Shown: positions 48,455 to 57,642 of the stretch, piece by piece | Position numbering within the stretch: the stretch's first letter is position 1 | Layout of the letters: each line of letters opens with the position of its first letter | Origin: CBDESM01 sp965205165 | Lineage (GTDB): Bacteria > Chloroflexota > Dehalococcoidia > Bin125 | Assembly: GCA_965205165.1 (NCBI GenBank) | Contig: OZ242037.1 | Coordinates: forward strand, 1,178,001-1,242,000 | Direction: 5' to 3' | DNA: 64,000 nucleotides | Position numbers and translations under genes: made by a program | Notes under the pieces: generated by a model | What the model was told of the DNA's origin: nothing | The model's database searches: none | The model's input: only the letters and a program-made list of their open reading frames with translations

Positions 48455-48460
48455 TAGCCT
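48455..48460 (+). promoter_or_regulatory. Candidate -10 box (TAGCCT) 10 nt before moxR start
   Basis: TAGCCT ends 10 nt before the ATG at 48471, and there is no Shine-Dalgarno between them, so a leaderless or near-leaderless moxR message is likely. Confidence 0.4.
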
Positions 48461-48470
48461 GCGCTCCCGA

Positions 48471-49472
48471 ATGGAGCCCGCCATCGCCACCTCAGACGCA
48501 CCGGCCCCGGACGCAGCGGCTCCGTCGCTCGCGGATGTCGCCGAGGCCGCCGGCCGCGTGCGCGCCGGCGTCGGCCGCGTGATCGTCGGCCGCGAGCGGG
48601 TCGTCGAGCACATCCTCGCCGCGATCCTGAGCGAGGGCCACGTGCTGCTGGACGACGTGCCCGGGCTGGGCAAGACGGTGCTGGCCAAGTCGCTCGCGCG
48701 CAGCATCGGCTGCTCCTTCCGCCGCATCCAGTTCACGCCCGACCTGCTGCCCTCGGACGTGACCGGGCTCAACATCTACGACCAGAAGACGGGCGAGTTC
48801 GTCTTCCGCCCCGGCCCGCTGCTCGCCCAACTCGTGCTCGCCGACGAGATCAACCGCGCCTCGCCGCGCACGCAATCCGCGCTCTTGGAGGCGATGGAGG
48901 AGCGGCAGCTCACGGTCGAGGGCGAGACGATCCCGATGCCGCGCCCCTTCCTCGTCATCGCGACGCAGAATCCGGTCGAGCTGGAGGGCACCTTCCCGCT
49001 GCCCGAAGCGCAGCTCGACCGCTTCCTCGTGCGCCTGCGGATGGGCTATCCGGATGCCGCCGAGGAGGATGCGATCCTCGCCCGCTTCGAGCGTTCGCAG
49101 CCGCTCGAGGAGCTGGAGCCGGTGGTCGACGCGGAGCGCATCCGCGCGCTGGCCCGGGCCGTCGAGCAGGTGCGGATCAGCGAACCGGTGCGCGGCTACA
49201 TGATCGCGATCGCCCAAGCGACGCGGATCGAGCCCGCCTTCGAGTTGGGCGCGAGCCCCCGCGCGACGCTCGCCCTGATGCGTGCGTCCCGCTCCCTCGC
49301 CGCCGTCCGCAGCCGCGACTACGTGCTCCCCGACGACGTCCAGGAAATGGCCCGCGCCGTCCTCCCCCACCGCCTGCTCCTGACCGCCGAAGCCCGCCTC
49401 CGCTCCTCCACCGCCGAAACCATCCTCGACCAACTCCTGGACCGCATCCCCGTCCCCATCACGCCCGACTGA
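48471..49472 (+). CDS. MoxR-family AAA+ ATPase
   Basis: 333-aa chaperone-like ATPase. Walker A HVLLDDVPGLGKTVLAKSLA (about 58-75), the arginine-rich FRRIQFTPDLLPSDVTGLNIYD, Walker B LVLADEINRASPRTQSALLEAMEERQ (about 121-146), and sensor 1 FLVIATQNPVELEGTFPLPEAQLDRF. MoxR proteins usually work with DUF58/VWA proteins encoded next door. Here the DUF58 and DUF4129 genes are 2.1 kb downstream behind four unrelated small genes. The 30-residue Ala-rich N-terminus is outside the domain. Confidence 0.92.
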   Translation: MEPAIATSDAPAPDAAAPSLADVAEAAGRVRAGVGRVIVGRERVVEHILAAILSEGHVLLDDVPGLGKTVLAKSLARSIGCSFRRIQFTPDLLPSDVTGLNIYDQKTGEFVFRPGPLLAQLVLADEINRASPRTQSALLEAMEERQLTVEGETIPMPRPFLVIATQNPVELEGTFPLPEAQLDRFLVRLRMGYPDAAEEDAILARFERSQPLEELEPVVDAERIRALARAVEQVRISEPVRGYMIAIAQATRIEPAFELGASPRATLALMRASRSLAAVRSRDYVLPDDVQEMARAVLPHRLLLTAEARLRSSTAETILDQLLDRIPVPITPD

Positions 49473-49537
49473 GCGGGGGCTGCAAGCCAGCCCTGGGGCG
49501 TGATTCAGGCATACTGAAGGGAGGGAGGGAACTTGTC

Positions 49538-49798
49538 GTGCGGTCGCTGCTTCCAGATCGGGTGTTCGGGTTGCTTGGTCATCCTCGCGAGCGGCCGCTT
49601 GCTTCCTTGTCGCTGATTGTCGGCGGGACCATTCTCGCCGCGCTTGGAGCGGTCGGGCACTCGGTGGCGGGGCTGCTCGGCTTCCCGCTCATCTTGCTCG
49701 GCATCTGGTGGATGCCCGGTGGGCGGGAGGTGAAAGTTCCGGTTGCCGTAGCATTCGCGATCGCTTTCGCTTTGATCTTGTCAGGTGCATTGGGCTGA
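49538..49798 (+). CDS. Small two-helix membrane protein
   Basis: 86 aa from a GTG at 49538 with GGGAGGGA before it. Two hydrophobic stretches (LASLSLIVGGTILAALGAV and VAFAIAFALILSGAL) flank a GIWWMPGGREVKVPV loop. Not recognised. One of three consecutive small membrane genes lying between moxR and its usual partners. Confidence 0.55.
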   Translation: MRSLLPDRVFGLLGHPRERPLASLSLIVGGTILAALGAVGHSVAGLLGFPLILLGIWWMPGGREVKVPVAVAFAIAFALILSGALG

Positions 49799-49870
49799 TT
49801 ACGCATCATACAATTACATCCGGCTTAAACCGGTGGGAATACTTCCACTATAGTGTGCGGGGAGGCGATC

Positions 49871-50170
49871 ATGCGCGGCACCGTTCGACGGGTGCTATCG
49901 GGGCAAGGCGATGCTCGGCAGGCGCTCGCCTTGCTGGCCTTCGGCACAGCCTGTTTCTTGGCTGCGACAATTCATCCGTTCTTTCCGTTCCGCTGGCATC
50001 CCTGGCAGGACATGCCGCTGCTGCTCGCCGCTGCTGCGCTCGTCCTCGCGGCCGCTTGGCGGCTGCCGCTCCGGCCCTACGCCTGGATTCCCATCCGGGT
50101 CGGCCTCGCCGGCGCAGCCGTCTACTGGGGAATCGTTCTGCCCGTCGTCTACTACTGGCAATTCTGGTAG
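49871..50170 (+). CDS. Small three-helix membrane protein
   Basis: 99 aa, ATG preceded by GGGGAGG. Helices are LALLAFGTACFLAATIHPF, MPLLLAAAALVLAAAWRL and IRVGLAGAAVYWGIVLPVVYYW. The loops carry aromatic FFPFRWHPWQD. No family recognised. The spacer before it (49800-49860) is relatively A+T-rich and may hold a promoter. Confidence 0.55.
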   Translation: MRGTVRRVLSGQGDARQALALLAFGTACFLAATIHPFFPFRWHPWQDMPLLLAAAALVLAAAWRLPLRPYAWIPIRVGLAGAAVYWGIVLPVVYYWQFW

Positions 50171-50192
50171 CCGCGTGATTCGGAGGCAGATA

Positions 50193-50567
50193 GTGACCGG
50201 TCTTGACCATCCTTCAATTCCTTCGCTTCGATCCCGCGTGCGCGCTTCGATCACTGCGGCGTCGGCGCGGACCGCGCTGGCCGCCATGCTGGCCGTTTCC
50301 GGCGGCGTCGGGATCATCGCGTTCTACCACGCGCCGCTCCACATCGTTTCGCCCGACCCGCTGCGCGGCCCCAATCTCGCGATCACGCCGCTCTGGGGCT
50401 TCGGCGTGCTCGCCGTCGTGCTCGCGCTGCTCGTCCTGCCGCCGAGTCGGACCCGCACCGTCGCGCGCGCCATGTTCTGCACGGCCATCATCGTGATCCT
50501 GCTGGTTCTCCGCTTCGCCTTCGAGACCGATTGGACGTACGGCACGATCTGGTCTTGGAACCGCTGA
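50193..50567 (+). CDS. Small three-helix membrane protein
   Basis: 124 aa from a GTG at 50193 with GGAGG 6-7 nt upstream. After a 25-residue soluble N-terminus come three helices (about 28-48, 65-85 and 95-112) and a short WTYGTIWSWNR tail. Not recognised. It lies 22 bp after the previous membrane gene, probably in one operon. Confidence 0.55.
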   Translation: MTGLDHPSIPSLRSRVRASITAASARTALAAMLAVSGGVGIIAFYHAPLHIVSPDPLRGPNLAITPLWGFGVLAVVLALLVLPPSRTRTVARAMFCTAIIVILLVLRFAFETDWTYGTIWSWNR

Positions 50568-50713
50568 CCGCCGCTGGCCGGGAGCCCAAGTGCGGGGCCG
50601 GGCTGTCGGACCTTGACAAGAGGCGGCATCGCGGCCTATCGTGCCCGTGCAGGCGGTAAGTGCCGGTGACTTGTTTTCGCTGGCCGGCGATTGCCAGCCG
50701 TCTGCCACTACTG

Positions 50714-51466
50714 ATGTTCTTAGCTTACTTGGATGAATCCGGAACCGCCCACGACGACTACATGGTCGTAGGCGGACTCCTCGTTCACGAGCAGGACGCG
50801 TGGCCTTTGTCACGCATCGTTGACGAGATCGCGAATCGGCTGCCCAGCCCGATGAAGGGGGCGGAACTGCACACGAGCCCGATGCGCAGCGGAAGGGATG
50901 GCTGGCGGGAGGTTCCCTACAGCGCCAGACGCGGTGCGCTCGACGAGATCGCCGGCCTCTTGCACGCGCCGCCCCGCTCCTTCGCATACCGCCCGGTGCT
51001 GTTCGCGGTGGCGATGCACAACGATTCCAACAGGCACCACGACCCGGTTGAGCGCCTATATGAAGAGTTCTTCGCCCGCTGCAACGGATTTCTGGGCCGG
51101 GAGGCGGCGCTGGGCAATCGGCACAGGTGCATCCCCATCGCGGACAAGAGCGACACGATCGAGCGGCGGCTGCAGAATCTGGTGCAGGTGTGGCGCGCTC
51201 GCGGTGCGACGACGGGTGCGCAGATCGGGCCGCTGGCCGGGTTTGCGGAAGTGCCGGTGTTCGTCGACAGCCGGGCGAGCCGGATCATCCAGCTCGCGGA
51301 TTTCGTCTGCAACACGGTGTACCGGTACTACTCCGGGTTCGATGCTCCGGAGTTCGAGGCGATTCTGCCCGCGTTCGACAACGAGGACGGTCGCCTGCAC
51401 GGCCTGACGCACCTTGTCAGCGGCTATCGCAGTTGCCCCTGCCCGGCCTGCGAATCCCGGCGCTAG
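50714..51466 (+). CDS. DUF3800 domain protein
   Basis: 250 aa. Family landmarks are FLAYLDESGTAHDDYMVVGGLLV at the N-terminus, the KGAELHTSP motif, CIPIADKSDTIERRLQNLV and DSRASRIIQLADFVCNTVYRYYSG. The conserved Asp/Glu residues suggest an RNase H-like nuclease fold. DUF3800 proteins are frequent in phage, defence and mobile regions, with no settled function. A GTG at 50660 could extend it by 18 residues; the ATG at 50714 fits the domain start better. Foreign to the moxR-DUF58 neighbourhood. Confidence 0.8.
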   Translation: MFLAYLDESGTAHDDYMVVGGLLVHEQDAWPLSRIVDEIANRLPSPMKGAELHTSPMRSGRDGWREVPYSARRGALDEIAGLLHAPPRSFAYRPVLFAVAMHNDSNRHHDPVERLYEEFFARCNGFLGREAALGNRHRCIPIADKSDTIERRLQNLVQVWRARGATTGAQIGPLAGFAEVPVFVDSRASRIIQLADFVCNTVYRYYSGFDAPEFEAILPAFDNEDGRLHGLTHLVSGYRSCPCPACESRR

Positions 51467-51580
51467 GCGCGGGGCGCGGATGAAATCGGCCGCGGGGCGC
51501 GGGGGCGGGCTCGGATAGGATCGGCGCTTGCGGGGGCGGCCGGCCGTCTTTTCCCGCGCTTGCTCAGGCCGAGTTGTCCG

Positions 51581-53101
51581 ATGGTCTTCTTCAATCCCGA
51601 TCCGACGGGCGCGGTGCAGGAGATGCAGGCGGATGCGCGGACCGCGGAGGCGGAGCTGCGGGCGGCCCGGCCGGAGAGCCGCTACGCGGCCGCGTACACG
51701 AACCGGTTCCTGCGCGCGGTCTGGCCCGCGGCGGGGCTGCTGGCGATCGTGATCGGGGTGGCGCTGGACGAGATCTTCATCGCGCTGGCGGCGGCGGTCG
51801 TGCTGGTGGCGGGGCTGGGCGCGCGGGCTTGGACGCGCTTCGCGCTGGAGCGCTTCGATCTCGGCCTCTCGCTCTCGCAGACGCACGCCTTCGTCGGCGA
51901 GACGATCGAACTGTCGCTGCGGATGGAGAACCGCAAGCTGCTGCCGCTGCCCGGGCTGCGGATGCGGATGCACCTGCCGGACGTGATGGAGCCGGAGAAC
52001 GAGCGCTTCGACCTCCGCGCCGAGTCGCTGGCCGGCCATGGCGCGGTGGCGCGGTCGACGGCGGTGCGCTGGTACGAGCGGATCATCTGGCGCTGGCGGG
52101 TGCCGCTGCGGGCGCGGGGCTACTACCGGATCGCGCGGATCGACCTGCGGGCGACGGACGTCTTCGGGGTCTTCGCACGCGAGCGGGCGCACCCGGCCGA
52201 GCGGGCGCTCTGGGTCTATCCGGAGATCGTGCCGCTGGATCGGTTCGACCTGCCGCGGCTGCGGCCGCACGGGGATTCGCGGGGCGGGCAGGCGCTGTTC
52301 GAGGACGCGACGCGGCTGCGGACGCTGCGCGACTACCGGCCGGGGGATCCGCTGAAGCGGATCGACTGGAAGGCGACGGCGCGGCGGCGGCAGCTGCAGA
52401 GCCGCGTCTACGACCCGTCCTCCGATCTGGTGACGGTGGTGGCGCTGAACGTGAGCACGCTGCCGGTGGCGTGGGAGGGCTTCTACGCGGACATCTTCGA
52501 GCGGGCGGTGATCGCGGCGGGCTCGCTGGCGGCAGCCTACAGCGCGGAGCGGATGCCGGTCGGGCTGCTGGCGAACTGCACGTACCCGGGCCGCGACGCG
52601 GCGATCCGGGTGCCGGTTTCGCGCGCGCCGGGGCAGATGACGCGGATTTTGGAGGCGCTGGCGATGGCCGACGTGTTCACCCTGGTGCCGATCCAGCGGA
52701 TGCTGACCGAGGAGGCGCGGCGGCTGCCGTTCGGCTCGACGATCGCGCTGGTCACGGCGGTGATCACGCCGGCGCTGGAATCCTCGCTGGACCGGCTGCG
52801 GCGGCAGGGCGTGGAGGCGGCCGTGTTCTTCGTCGGCCTGGGCGAGGCGCCGGCGCGGGCGGGCGGCGCGCCCGTGCATGACATCCGCGCCGCGCTGGAA
52901 GGCATCCACTTCGAGCAGATGCCCGGCAGCGACGCTTGGATCCGATCGAGCCGGATCTGGGCCCGCGGGGAGCCGGCCGCGCCCTCGGCGGAGGCTGCCA
53001 ACGCCGAGCCCGTCGAGCTGCCGGCGTTCGGCGACGCGCCGTCCGCGGCAGCGGAGCCGGAGAGCCCGTGGGCGCGGCCGGATTCGGGGGCGCGGCGGTG
53101 A
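51581..53101 (+). CDS. DUF58 domain membrane protein (MoxR partner)
   Basis: 506 aa. Two hydrophobic helices (about 47-66 and 68-84) anchor a large cytoplasmic part. The DUF58 core is TRLRTLRDYRPGDPLKRIDWKATARRRQLQSRVYDP (about 245-280), followed by a von Willebrand-like fold. The C-terminal 50 residues are Ala/Pro/Glu-rich. Such proteins form MoxR-DUF58-transglutaminase-type modules of poorly known function in envelope maturation. Coupled to the next gene by GTGA. Confidence 0.83.
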   Translation: MVFFNPDPTGAVQEMQADARTAEAELRAARPESRYAAAYTNRFLRAVWPAAGLLAIVIGVALDEIFIALAAAVVLVAGLGARAWTRFALERFDLGLSLSQTHAFVGETIELSLRMENRKLLPLPGLRMRMHLPDVMEPENERFDLRAESLAGHGAVARSTAVRWYERIIWRWRVPLRARGYYRIARIDLRATDVFGVFARERAHPAERALWVYPEIVPLDRFDLPRLRPHGDSRGGQALFEDATRLRTLRDYRPGDPLKRIDWKATARRRQLQSRVYDPSSDLVTVVALNVSTLPVAWEGFYADIFERAVIAAGSLAAAYSAERMPVGLLANCTYPGRDAAIRVPVSRAPGQMTRILEALAMADVFTLVPIQRMLTEEARRLPFGSTIALVTAVITPALESSLDRLRRQGVEAAVFFVGLGEAPARAGGAPVHDIRAALEGIHFEQMPGSDAWIRSSRIWARGEPAAPSAEAANAEPVELPAFGDAPSAAAEPESPWARPDSGARR

Positions 53102-54543
53102 CGGCCGCCGCGCCGGCGACGGGCGGGGCGGCGTCGCGGCTCAGCGCGCGGGTCTACCGCGCCTACGTCGCGGCGCTGCTCTTCACCGAGATCTCGCTGC
53201 TGGTGATCATCGCCAAGTTCGTGCCGCGCATCCTCGTCGGCGACGATGCCGAGGCGCTCTCGGTCTGGGCCGTCGCCGGCGCGACCGCCGCGGGCTTCCT
53301 CGTCGCCCGCTGGCTCGGCACGCGCGTGGACGGCGGCCGCTCGCGGGTGCTGCTCGGCCTGCTCGCCACGTTCGTCGTCCTGCAGATCATCGGGCGCGCC
53401 GACCTCTCGGAGAGCGCGACGGTCTGGGACTTGTCCTGGATCATCGATCTGGGCACGCCGAGCTCCGACGCCTTCCAGCGCGACCCGGCCGCGGGCGGCG
53501 CGCTCGACGAGCTGCTGGCGGCGCTGACGTTGATCCCGATCTGGTTCCGCGGCGTCTACCTGGGCTCGGCGGACCTCGACGACCGCTCCTTCTCGCCCTA
53601 CGCGATCGGCGGCTTCCTCTCGCTGGTGCTGCTCCTGCTGCTGGGCGGCGACGCGGACTTGGAAAGCGAAGTGCGCGCGGCCGCGGTGGTCTGGGCGGCG
53701 GCGGGGGTGCTCACGATCGCGCTGCGGCACGCGAGCGACCCTTCGGCGCTGCGCGACGGCACGGGGGTGCAGGCCGGGATGTCGCTGCTGGCGACGCTGC
53801 TGGCCCTGGTCGCGGGGATCGCGATCGCGTTGCTGCTCGTCACCGGCCTCGTCGCGGCGGTGGCCGGTTCGGGCGCGGTCGAGCCGGTGCTGGACGGGCT
53901 CGGCTTCCTGCTGCGCAACCTGATCGCGGGGTTCAGCTACCTGCTCTGGCCGCTGTTCTGGATCGTGGAGCGGCTGTCCGAGGTGATCGATCCGCCGGCG
54001 CCGGCGCCGATCGAAGTGCTCGATGCCGGCGTCGGCCGGGAGCTCGATCCCTCCGACGGGCCGGTGGAGCCGGCCGATCCGACCGCGGGGATCATCGCGG
54101 CCCGCGTCTTCGGCGGGATCGCCGCCGTGATCGCCTTCACCGTGCTCGCGGTCTGGCTCTTCCGCCGCTTCTTCGCGCGCGAGTCCGATGCGGACGAGCT
54201 GCGCGAATCGATGTGGGAGGACGCGGACCTGCTGGGCGACCTCAAGGGGGCGCTGGCCGGGCTGCGCGGCCGCTTCCGCCGCGGCGAACCGCCGCCGGAG
54301 CCGGATGCGCCGATCGCCGCGCTCTACTACGCCGTGCTCAAGGATGCGGCGGAACGGGGAGCGGCACGGCCGGCGGCGCGGACGCCGCTGCAATTCGCGG
54401 AATCGCTGGAGCGGGCCTACGGCTCGCGCCTGCCGGGCGATATCTCGCGCGCCTTCGCGGAGTTCCGCTACGCCGGGCGCGCGCCCTCCGCGTCGGCGAT
54501 GTCGAGCCTCGAAGCGCGCTGGGCCGATCTGCTCAACCGCTGA
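53098..54543 (+). CDS. Multi-pass membrane protein with C-terminal DUF4129
   Basis: 481 aa from a GTG overlapping the DUF58 stop (GTGA). There are seven or so helices in the first 300 residues and one more (AARVFGGIAAVIAFTVLAVWLFRRFF) before the cytoplasmic DUF4129 domain: IAALYYAVLKDAAERGAARPAARTPLQFAESLERAY...ISRAFAEFRYAGRAPSASAMSSLEARW. DUF4129 often terminates transglutaminase-like proteins of the MoxR module; the transglutaminase domain itself is absent here. Overlaps the convergent comB-like gene by 11 bp. Confidence 0.78.
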   Translation: MTAAAPATGGAASRLSARVYRAYVAALLFTEISLLVIIAKFVPRILVGDDAEALSVWAVAGATAAGFLVARWLGTRVDGGRSRVLLGLLATFVVLQIIGRADLSESATVWDLSWIIDLGTPSSDAFQRDPAAGGALDELLAALTLIPIWFRGVYLGSADLDDRSFSPYAIGGFLSLVLLLLLGGDADLESEVRAAAVVWAAAGVLTIALRHASDPSALRDGTGVQAGMSLLATLLALVAGIAIALLLVTGLVAAVAGSGAVEPVLDGLGFLLRNLIAGFSYLLWPLFWIVERLSEVIDPPAPAPIEVLDAGVGRELDPSDGPVEPADPTAGIIAARVFGGIAAVIAFTVLAVWLFRRFFARESDADELRESMWEDADLLGDLKGALAGLRGRFRRGEPPPEPDAPIAALYYAVLKDAAERGAARPAARTPLQFAESLERAYGSRLPGDISRAFAEFRYAGRAPSASAMSSLEARWADLLNR

Positions 54544-55324
54544 GCGGCGGTTCGAGCCGCCGCAGCACGGGGCGGCCTTCGCCGTCGCGTGCCAGCACCG
54601 GCACGGTCGGTTCCGCGTCGATCCGGGCGGCGAATTCCAAGTCCGCCTCGAAGCCGAGCCCGCGCAGCCGCTTGGCGTGCGGCGATGCCCGCATCACCTC
54701 TTCCGCGGCGAGCGGACGCCCCATCCGCGCCGCCAGCTCGGCTCCGCCGCCGCGCTCGAACTCCGGGCCCTGCCCGTTCCGCGCCCGCTCGAGCGCGATC
54801 AGGGCGCGGGCGGCGGCGAACCCGTCCTCCAGCGATGGGGCCGCGCCGCCGTGATCGCCGGCGCAGACGATGGCGATCGCGGCCCCGGTCGCCTGCGCGT
54901 GCCGATAGACCGCCTCGGCGGCGGCCCGCATGTTGCGCAGGCAGGCGGCGACCGCGAAGGATGCGCCGGCCGCCCGTTCCAGCGCGCCGGTTCCGTTGCT
55001 GGTGACGTGGACGACGGTCCAGCCGCGCACGTCGAGCGCGGCGAATTCGGTCGGCGAGTTGCCGTAGTCGGCCCCTTCGGGCGGCAGCGCGCCGCGCTCG
55101 CCGATCAGCTTCGCGCCCGGCAGCGCCGCGGCCAGCGCCGCGCCGCGCTCGAAGTCCGCGACGGGGTAGATCGCCTCCGAGCCGCCGGCCAGCAGCACCG
55201 CCTGCACCGTCGTCGCCCGCAGCACGTCGATCACCATCGCGGCCGCGCCGTCGAGCAGCCCGGCCGCCGGCGGCGTGAAGTGCACCTCGACGGGGATACC
55301 CTGCACGGCGATGACCTTCCGCAT
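54533..55324 (-). CDS. 2-Phosphosulfolactate phosphatase (ComB) family protein
   Basis: 263 aa. Family motifs: AAMVIDVLRATTVQAVLLAGG, AKLIGERGALPPEGADYGNSPTEFAALD, VVHVTSNGTGALERAAGA and IVCAGDHGGAAPSLEDGFAAA. The enzyme dephosphorylates 2-phosphosulfolactate in coenzyme M synthesis, but ComB homologues are widespread in bacteria without that cofactor, so the true substrate may differ. The start at 55324 has no clear Shine-Dalgarno; a TAGGCT lies about 16 nt upstream. Divergent from pyrF with 63 bp between. Confidence 0.85.
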   Translation of the reverse strand: MRKVIAVQGIPVEVHFTPPAAGLLDGAAAMVIDVLRATTVQAVLLAGGSEAIYPVADFERGAALAAALPGAKLIGERGALPPEGADYGNSPTEFAALDVRGWTVVHVTSNGTGALERAAGASFAVAACLRNMRAAAEAVYRHAQATGAAIAIVCAGDHGGAAPSLEDGFAAARALIALERARNGQGPEFERGGGAELAARMGRPLAAEEVMRASPHAKRLRGLGFEADLEFAARIDAEPTVPVLARDGEGRPVLRRLEPPLSG

Positions 55325-55387
55325 GCGATCAGCAGCACCGAGCCTATCCGCGCCCTTCCGCGCGGCCGCGGCGGGGACGGGGCGATC

Positions 55388-56206
55388 ATGACGCTGGCCG
55401 AGCGGCTGCGCGCCGCCTCGGAGTCCGCGCCGGCCGGGCGCTCGCTGCTCTGCGTCGGGCTCGACCCGCAGCCCGACCGCACGCCGGTCGACGGCATCGT
55501 CCGCTTCGCGGCGGAGGTGGTCGAGGCGGCGGGCGACTACGCCTGCGCGTTCAAGCCGCAATCGGCCTTCTACGAGGCGGGCGGCGACGCCGGCTGGCGG
55601 GCGCTGAAGCAGGTGATCGACCACGTCCGGGCGGCCGCGCCGCACGCCTTCGTGCTGCTCGACGTGAAGCGCGGCGACATCGCGCACACGGCGGAGGCCT
55701 ACCGCGCCGCCGCGTTCGACCATTTCGGAGCCGACGCGGTGACGCTCAACCCGTACCTCGGCGGGGACGCGGTCGCTCCGTTCCTGCGGGACCCGCAGCG
55801 GGGCGCGTTCGTGATCTGCCGCACCTCGAACCCGGGCGCGGGGCTGATGCAGGACGCGCAGGTCTATTTGGACGGCGAGCTCGCGCCCTACTACCTGCAC
55901 GTCGCGGAGCAGGCGCGGGGCTGGGGCGCGGAGCACGGCAACGCCGGGCTGGTGGTCGGCGCGACCTACCCGCAGCAGCTCGCGCACGCGCGCGAACGCT
56001 GCCCGCAAATGCCGATCCTGCTGCCCGGAATCGGCGCGCAGGGCGGGGATCTCGAAGCCTCGGTCGCGGCCGGGCTCGACGCCGAGGGCGGCGGGCTGCT
56101 GGTCAGCGCCTCGCGCTCGGTGATCTACGCGGGCGGCGGCGATGCGATCCGGGCGGAGGCGAAACGGCTGCGGGACGCGATCGAGACCGCGGCCGCGGGC
56201 GCCTGA
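55388..56206 (+). CDS. pyrF: Orotidine-5'-phosphate decarboxylase, type 2
   Basis: 272-aa enzyme making UMP from OMP in pyrimidine synthesis. CVGLDPQPDRTPVDG at the N-terminus, ACAFKPQSAFYEAGG, and the catalytic FVLLDVKRGDIAHTAEAYR (Lys and Asp dyad) place it in the longer type 2 group, together with LNPYLGGDAVAPFLRDPQRGAFVICRTSNPGA. The C-terminal ILLPGIGAQGGDLEA and LVSASRSVIYA form the phosphate site. Its stop shares a base with the next gene's ATG (TGATG). Confidence 0.94.
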   Translation: MTLAERLRAASESAPAGRSLLCVGLDPQPDRTPVDGIVRFAAEVVEAAGDYACAFKPQSAFYEAGGDAGWRALKQVIDHVRAAAPHAFVLLDVKRGDIAHTAEAYRAAAFDHFGADAVTLNPYLGGDAVAPFLRDPQRGAFVICRTSNPGAGLMQDAQVYLDGELAPYYLHVAEQARGWGAEHGNAGLVVGATYPQQLAHARERCPQMPILLPGIGAQGGDLEASVAAGLDAEGGGLLVSASRSVIYAGGGDAIRAEAKRLRDAIETAAAGA

Positions 56207-57564
56207 TGCCGCCCGACGCGGGCGACGCGCCCCGCCCGCCCGCGGAGCCGGTGCCGGAGGGCCTGCCGATCCCGCCCGATGTGCCGGTGCGGCGCAACCG
56301 GCCGCTGCTGCTGCTGCTGGGCGCGACCGGGATCCAGCTCACGGTCAACTCGGCGCTCCAGTTCGTGCTGCTGATCCGGGTGCAGGAGCTGACTGGCTCC
56401 TCGCTGGCCGGTGCGGCGCTGATCGCCTGCCTGGCCGCGCCGCCGGTGCTCTTCGGGCTCGGCGCCGGCGTCCTGCTGGACCGCCTCGACAAGCGCGCCA
56501 CGCTGATCGTGGCCGTCGTGATCCGCTCCGGGCTGACCGCGCTGCTGGTGCTGGCCGACGGCTTCTCGACCGGCGCGATCTACGCGGTCGCCTTCCTCAC
56601 GGCCGCGGCCGGGCAGTTCGCCATGCCGGCCGGGCAATCGGCGCTGCCGGCGCTGGTCGTCCGCCGGCGGCTGCTCGAGGCCAACTCCGCCTTCCAGTTC
56701 GCCGGCATGGGCACGCAGCTGATCGGCCTGGTCGCGCTCTCGCCGATCATGCTCCAGGCGGCCGGCTACGACGCCTCCTACATCCTCAGCGCGGCGCTGC
56801 TGCTGGCGACCGCGCCGATGCTGGCCCTGCTGCCGCCGCTGCCGCCCGGCGGCGAACTGCCCGGCCCCGAAGCCGGCAGCGTCCGCGCCGCCGCCGCCCG
56901 CGGCCTGCGCGACGTCCGCGACGCCTCCCGGCTGGTCTGGAACGACCGCTTCATCGCCGTCGCGCTGCTGCTGCTGGTGACCGGGGTGATGCTGCTGTTC
57001 ATGTTCGCCAACCTCGTGCCGCGGCTGACCACCGACATGCTCGGGCGCCGGCCGGAGGACGCGGTGTTCTTCTTCTGGCCGACGGGGGTGGGCGCGCTGC
57101 TCTCGCTCTACTGGCTCTCGCGGCGCGGCCGGCGCTTCGGCGCGAGCGGCTCGGCGCGGGTCGCCAGCCGGGGGCTGGCGCTGCTCGCGGCCGCGGTCGC
57201 CTTCTTCGGCATCCTCGGCTTCCTGCGCGGCTCGCTCGGCTCCGACGTGCTCTTCTTCGGCGTGCTGGTGGGCGCGTTCCCGCTGGGGCTGGGCTACGGG
57301 GTGCTGCTGGCGCCGCCGCAGACGCTGATCCACGAGCGCGCGCCGGCCGAGATGCGCGGTCGCATCTTCGCCTCCCAGCCGATGATCGCCAACGCGATCT
57401 CGATGCCCGCGCTGATCATCGTCGCCGGCGTCAGCGACGCGGCCGGGATCGAGTACTCGCTGATCCTGCTGGCCGCCGCGATCGCCGCGCTGACCGCCGC
57501 CTCGCTCTGGCTGGGCCGCCCCGATCGCTCGGATCGCGCCGATCGCCCCGCCGCCGTTCCGTAA
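56206..57564 (+). CDS. MFS transporter
   Basis: 452-aa, about 12-helix transporter coupled to pyrF by a 1-bp overlap. A Pro-rich N-terminal tail (30 residues) precedes RNRPLLLLLGATGIQLTVNSALQFVLLIRVQELTGSSLAGAAL. The A-motif-like GAGVLLDRLDKRATLIVAVV and the loop HERAPAEMRGRIFASQPMIANAISMPALI are present. Substrate unknown; belongs to the same broad exporter group as the protein at 40562 but is not a close copy. Confidence 0.85.
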   Translation: MPPDAGDAPRPPAEPVPEGLPIPPDVPVRRNRPLLLLLGATGIQLTVNSALQFVLLIRVQELTGSSLAGAALIACLAAPPVLFGLGAGVLLDRLDKRATLIVAVVIRSGLTALLVLADGFSTGAIYAVAFLTAAAGQFAMPAGQSALPALVVRRRLLEANSAFQFAGMGTQLIGLVALSPIMLQAAGYDASYILSAALLLATAPMLALLPPLPPGGELPGPEAGSVRAAAARGLRDVRDASRLVWNDRFIAVALLLLVTGVMLLFMFANLVPRLTTDMLGRRPEDAVFFFWPTGVGALLSLYWLSRRGRRFGASGSARVASRGLALLAAAVAFFGILGFLRGSLGSDVLFFGVLVGAFPLGLGYGVLLAPPQTLIHERAPAEMRGRIFASQPMIANAISMPALIIVAGVSDAAGIEYSLILLAAAIAALTAASLWLGRPDRSDRADRPAAVP

Positions 57565-57594
57565 ACCGCGCCCGGCCCGCCCACGCCGTTGCGC

Positions 57595-57600
57595 TAATCT
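57595..57600 (+). promoter_or_regulatory. Candidate -10 box (TAATCT) for the bifunctional nuclease gene
   Basis: TAATCT lies 42 nt before the ATG at 57643. The same hexamer at 58243 precedes the ATP synthase operon. No clear -35. Confidence 0.35.
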
Positions 57601-57642
57601 GAGCCCCGGCGCGCGGTGCGCCCGTCACGGGGGAGCGGCCGA

